From the NCBI GenBank assembly GCA_019188255.1, contig JAETXT010000003.1:1612001-1676000 (forward strand): a stretch of DNA of 64,000 nucleotides. Reading direction: 5' to 3'. The translations under genes were made by a program, and so were the position numbers. Below, piece by piece: positions 57,861 through 64,000 of this stretch. Each line of letters begins with the position of its first letter. The first letter of the stretch is position 1. The notes below the pieces were generated by a model. That model had not been told where the DNA came from. It worked only from the letters and a program-made list of their open reading frames with translations, and searched no databases. This DNA is from Verticillium longisporum (lineage: Eukaryota; Ascomycota; Sordariomycetes; Glomerellales; Plectosphaerellaceae).

Positions 57861-58289
57861 ATGGCTGTAGGACCGAGTCAGCACCCAATGTCGTTACCCA
57901 TATATCTAGTGGAGAGTATCGGCGCGCCGAACAACCACCATGCCAATTTCGTCCTCACCAACGAGAAAGACGGATCTGGCTACAAATTCCATGTCAAAGG
58001 AAGCATCCAGCTCGGCATGCCGCACGAGGCCACAGAGTATCACAGACCGGAGGAATCGCCCGAGTACCTGGGCAAGTCGTGTCTGGGGTGGGTGGATGTG
58101 GACGACTACCCTTGCGTCAACAACATCTGCACCAATGTACCGCCACCGAAGAAGCAGTTTCATGGAGCCAAGAGGTTGTACCCGAAGGAGCCCCTGAGAC
58201 GCTGCCAGGAATGGGTCAAGGAGGCGATTCAAGCGTTGGAGGGCAATGGCGTCTTACACAGATCAACCCCCGTCGTTGAAACTCCTTGA
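57861..58289 (+). CDS. small fungal protein of unknown function
   Basis: Intronless, 142 residues, no signal peptide or membrane segment. I do not recognise a named domain, but the layout resembles families of small fungal hypothetical proteins: an N-terminal beta segment (PIYLVESIGAPNNHHANFVL), a GSGYKFHVKGSIQLGM strand pair, a central CLGWVDVDDYPCVNNIC, then VPPPKKQF and a C-terminal helix region with RRCQEWVKEAIQALEGNGVL. The ordered mix of strand-like and helical segments and the absence of stops over a region with mixed codon use favour a real gene. It stands alone, 1.1 kb from its left neighbour and 2 kb from its right. Confidence 0.6.
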   Translation: MAVGPSQHPMSLPIYLVESIGAPNNHHANFVLTNEKDGSGYKFHVKGSIQLGMPHEATEYHRPEESPEYLGKSCLGWVDVDDYPCVNNICTNVPPPKKQFHGAKRLYPKEPLRRCQEWVKEAIQALEGNGVLHRSTPVVETP

Positions 58290-60353
58290 GATATCCAGAC
58301 AGTCATCCGTTGAGAAGCATTGGGCTAGGATGCAGGGTTACGGTCTCTACCATGGGAAAGGTAGCGAAACCTTCCATGAGCAAACCAGGCACAGAGCTCT
58401 TCAACGTCTTTCAGGAGAGGAACTAAAGGGGAGGCCAAGCAGAGGCAGAGGCAGAACGTAGAGGAAGCAGCCAAACTCACCATCAGACTGACGCCTAAGA
58501 TACGGCGGGACAAGAAATGAGGAAAAGCGTCTTTCTTAGTTTTGTGTTTTCAATCCGTCCTGCTGTCCGTCGCTCATATAATTAACAAAACTGGCGTCCT
58601 GGAAGACGCTTGTTTCTTCTGAAACCCTTCTGCCGTAGCCAAGGCGGAATTGACCACTCGAGATGCCGGGCTCCGGACCTCCAAACTTCCCGTGATGTTT
58701 GACTTGCAGATTTGAGTTGTGATTTCACAAGGAAATGTATTGACAGCTCTAATACACGACAAATATCACGGTCTAAACCAAACTGGTGAGGGTTTACGAT
58801 GGCGTTGCGGTGCTGAAAAAGACTCGGCCAAACGCGCCACCGCCTCTCTTGCCCCCAATCAACAAGAGGGCATTGTTTTGTCTCTTGTATCTTCATCCTG
58901 ACCAAGGGCTCAAGCGCTCTGGTTCGCTCTGTGGGTAGGGGATCCAGCCCTGCCTTGTAAGTCCCATCCTCGTGAAGTCCGAAGTAGACCATGATCAGAC
59001 GCCCCCAGAAGAGATAATCAAACGCCCAGTCTCTCCGAAAAGCAAGGTTGACCTTGACCATCCAGGATTTCGTATCCCAGCTTTCCTGCAATCACTGCGC
59101 AAACGTCTTGGGCTTCTCAGCTTCTGCCCCTAAAGATATGCTAGCTATATCTTCGGTGGTCCTAGACCTATTAACTGCCCTCTTCGTCTTCAAGAACACG
59201 GATGAAAGTCTTCAGACGCTGCCCATAGGCCTACGTCAACCCATATTAACCGCCAGCTTAACAGTCTAGCTATCCTAAGAGCAGCCACCAAGGCGGATTA
59301 GGGGTAAATTGGAAGATGCTACTTGGGCGGCTTTACAACCTATAACCGTAAGTACTTAGAGGTCGGTATAGTTCAAGATGAGGACCTTTTAGTGGCAAGT
59401 CCATAGTGCTAAACTGTGGCGAGTAGTCGTATGGGCAGCTACACAACGCATCGTGGCCACTCCATACCTTACTTCTCATCGGAAAGCTGCACGATACCTA
59501 CTTTGACATGAGTGGTCTTTACTATGGCGAAGTCAAGTCAAGAAGGCCCACCACCTACCCTTGCATTGGAATTGAAGGGCCACCGATGAGCTCTCCTTGT
59601 ACTCCAGGCGATAGAAGATATGAGGCCTCGCAGGGCTTGTACCTCAAGATGGAATCGACAATGAGTTTCTATGTAGGCCCGTGAATGGTGGCTTCCCACT
59701 CCTCAAAAACCTCATCGCTCTTCACCTAAGCGAAGTCGCCTTGGACTAGAGTACGAATCGGGGCTTTGGCGACATTGCGAGTAGGCTGGAGGTGTTGCTG
59801 AACGTCGCAGGGCGGGGTCATGCACTAGCCATGATTCACAGCAAGTGCCGCACACTTGGGAGAAGATGTTCACGAGCAGTGACCAGCTGTCGACAGATGA
59901 CTGACTGTGATATATCACAATGCCTCTCCAACTAGGTGTTCGTCAGTGTATAGCTGTCAGCGGAGTGAGTAGGTTATCTGTAGGGCGACTGAAGTTGGGC
60001 TGTGTCAAGGGGGTGTATCGCAACGAGTAAGGGCGGGATGGGTACTAGCTAATTGAGAACCGAAGCTTCCCATTGGGTGTTGTACCTAGCCACCAGGCAG
60101 GTAGGTGCACACACCATCCTCAGGCTGCCAGCCGGTACGTACTCCGCCTAGCTGGCCAGAGGCACCAACGAGACGCGAAGCTCTACGCTGGACTGGGCTC
60201 GAGCTCAACCTCACTGCCGACCTACATCACGATCAATCCATCATCGCAACCTATCCACCATCCCACCCATCGACCACCGCCCAACCCACCACGGCTCCCA
60301 CCGGTTGATCCCATCTACACGAAGAGTCACTCGGTTCCCCACACATACACATC
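58290..60353. other. gene-poor region with a possible decayed coding fragment
   Basis: Noticeably less GC-rich than the neighbouring genes, with many TA steps around 59130-59300. An open minus-strand stretch at 58582-59091 reads with protein-like composition (FDYLFWGRLIMVYFGLHEDG) but has no ATG start, no identifiable domain and no intact continuation, so it may be a relic. A CCTAGC...GGTAGGTG motif lies near 60085-60106. Confidence 0.4.
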
Positions 60354-61260
60354 ATGGATCACCGTCCGCAAGCTTGGGGCCGTGTACGTCCTGCTCCTTC
60401 TTTGCCAACCACCCCGGCGACAACCCAAGTCCATGTAGTTTACTGACGCTCTCCTCTCCAGCCCAGAGACGACGTTTACGGCGCCTATGATGCCTCCCAC
60501 ATGAACCCCAATGGCCCTAACCAGGCCTCTCAGTCGCCCATTGTCACGGGCACCTCCGTCATCGCCATCAAGTACAGCGAGGGCGTCGTCATCGCCGCCG
60601 ACAACCTTGCGTCCTACGGCTCCCTCGCCCGCTTCACCAACGTCAAGCGACTGCGGACCTTTGCCGAGTCGACCGTCATCGGCTTCGGCGGCCGTCTCCG
60701 ACTCGCACTACCCCGACCGCCACCTCCCCCCGCTCCCCATCGACGAGTCCTACAGCAGCCCCGCCACCACCGCCTCGGCCGACACGCTCGACGGCGACGC
60801 CGCCAAGCCCCGCCCCCGCCTCAACGCCGCCAACCTGCACAAGTACCTCGCCAAGCTCTTCTACGCCCGCCGCACCAAGTTCGACCCGCTCTGGAACCAC
60901 GTGCTCGTCGCCGGCGTCGACGACGACGACAAGCCCTTCCTCGCCGCCGCCGTCCCCCTCGGCACCACCTCCTCCGCCCCGTCCCTCGCCACCGGCTACG
61001 GCAGCATGCTCGACCAGCCCATCATGCGCCGGAGCGCCCCCGACGAGGAGTCCGCCGCCAAGCTCACCCGCCAGCAGGCCGAGGACGTCATCAAGGAGTG
61101 CATGAAGGTCCTCTACTACCGCGACGCCCGCTCCCTCGACTCGTACAGCATCGCCGTCGTCACCAAGGACGGTGTGGAGCTCAAGGAGGACGAGAAGCTG
61201 GAGAAGCAGAGCTGGGCTTTCGCCGAAAAGATCAGGGGCTATGGCACGCAGACGGTGTAG
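60354..61260 (+). CDS. PRE4: 20S proteasome subunit beta-7 (Pre4), interrupted by a 2-nt loss
   Basis: Non-catalytic beta subunit of the 20S core; its C-terminal tail packs against beta-1 in yeast. Exons 60354-60383 and 60462-61260. The N-terminus reads MDHRPQAWGR then PRDDVYGAYDASH, matching the WGRP...YGAY propeptide of yeast Pre4. Core motifs: PIVTGTSVIAIKYSEGVVIA, AADNLASYGSLARF, FYARRTKFDPLWNHVLVAGV, SLATGYGSMLDQP, VLYYRDARS and the ending KIRGYGTQTV. After GFGG (60692) the frame is lost. The conserved continuation, VSDSHYPDRHL, is two bases out, as if GA of an expected GAC (Asp) were missing: GGCGGC then CGTCTCCGAC. With two bases added the protein is about 276 residues, close to the yeast length. 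As an essential gene it is unlikely to be truly broken. Confidence 0.9.
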
Positions 61261-61855
61261 AGGGGCAACATGGCGCAAGACGGAATCATGTTGGTGTACC
61301 GAGTCAAGAGAGGCCGGACCGGCGTTGTACCACTAGACGGAATTCAATGAAATGTTGCACGATGAATGACTTGGTTGCCTGGCAGAATACTGTGTGACTA
61401 AACTGTGACCGAAACACGGCGTGGTCCGCTTACTTGGCTTGACCGCGCCCGCCGTTCAGCGTTGCCCTGGTCTAGTTATCAAATGGGTCGTTGTTCGGTG
61501 GTTGCCACGAAACGCCATGTTTATGACATGACAAAGGCACCAATCACATACACACCGACGACGACGAACAAACTTTGTCTCTAAAAACATCAATTCGCTA
61601 TACTCAATCGACCATATCCTTTCGTGACGTTCCTTTCCCGTAGTACATGCTGAACATGGCCAGCATTCGCGCCGCCTGACATTACCTCCCATCGAAGGAA
61701 CTCATCCAAACGTGAGAGAAATAAGGGCCGGCCCTTCCCCCGTAACCCCATATTTTACGTCCTCCAACTCCAATTCGGCTGAAGCGACAGGCAGAAAAAC
61801 AAAATCATGAATCGCAGCAAATGTATCGCGACCATGCTACCTCATATTGCTCTGC
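61261..61855. other. intergenic region between convergent PRE4 and GFA1
   Basis: Two 3' regions, with no supported coding sequence. Confidence 0.5.

Positions 61856-64000
<2,145 letters not shown>

Overview
This window is nuclear DNA of a filamentous ascomycete. The gene models have short introns (about 47-125 nt) with GTRAGT-like donors, CTAAC/CTGAC branch sites and YAG acceptors. The proteins are of Pezizomycotina type (Snt2, a LIM-RhoGAP, a CCCH-SMR protein, Tvp38, GFA1), genes are on both strands, and most coding DNA is GC-rich. Gene content and protein style point to Sordariomycetes, probably Hypocreales. The genus cannot be fixed from the sequence alone. I find no cluster of secondary-metabolite genes, no intact transposon, no rRNA, no convincing tRNA and no CRISPR array.

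Layout, left to right: 5' part of an Hsp40/Ydj1 gene (-, runs off the left edge); secreted aspartic protease (+); short-chain dehydrogenase lacking the catalytic lysine (+); cytidine deaminase (+); eIF4A (-); F-box/JmjC protein (+); CCCH-CUE-like-SMR protein (+); Tvp38-like membrane protein (+); fungal protein of unknown function with three Cys-Pro motifs (-); prolyl iminopeptidase (+); BTB protein (-); HELQ-type DNA helicase (-); adenylosuccinate synthetase (+); a 5.7-kb stretch without a supported gene; Snt2-type BAH/PHD chromatin protein (+); LIM-RhoGAP (+); ERG26-type sterol decarboxylating dehydrogenase (-); protein with in-frame 15-nt minisatellites (+); mitochondrial HMG-box protein (-); small protein of unknown function (+); proteasome subunit beta-7/Pre4 (+); and the 3' three quarters of GFA1 (-, runs off the right edge).

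The genes are mostly independent housekeeping and regulatory loci rather than one pathway: translation and mRNA quality control (eIF4A, SMR), protein folding and turnover (Hsp40, Pre4, peptidases), nucleotide metabolism (cytidine deaminase, adenylosuccinate synthetase), sterol and cell-wall precursor synthesis (ERG26, GFA1), polarity signalling (RhoGAP), chromatin (Snt2, JmjC) and genome stability (HELQ).

Two things stand out. First, the divergent HELQ and adenylosuccinate synthetase genes form an intron-rich island. The synthetase needs 22 introns in 1.27 kb of coding sequence, with exons as short as 5 nt, and HELQ is best explained by a 2-nt exon between two minimal introns. Second, several otherwise intact conserved genes are broken by 1- or 2-nt deletions. 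All are losses, and seven of nine lie in C, G or T runs. This pattern looks like homopolymer under-calling in the assembly rather than gene decay, so the affected models should be read as probably intact genes.
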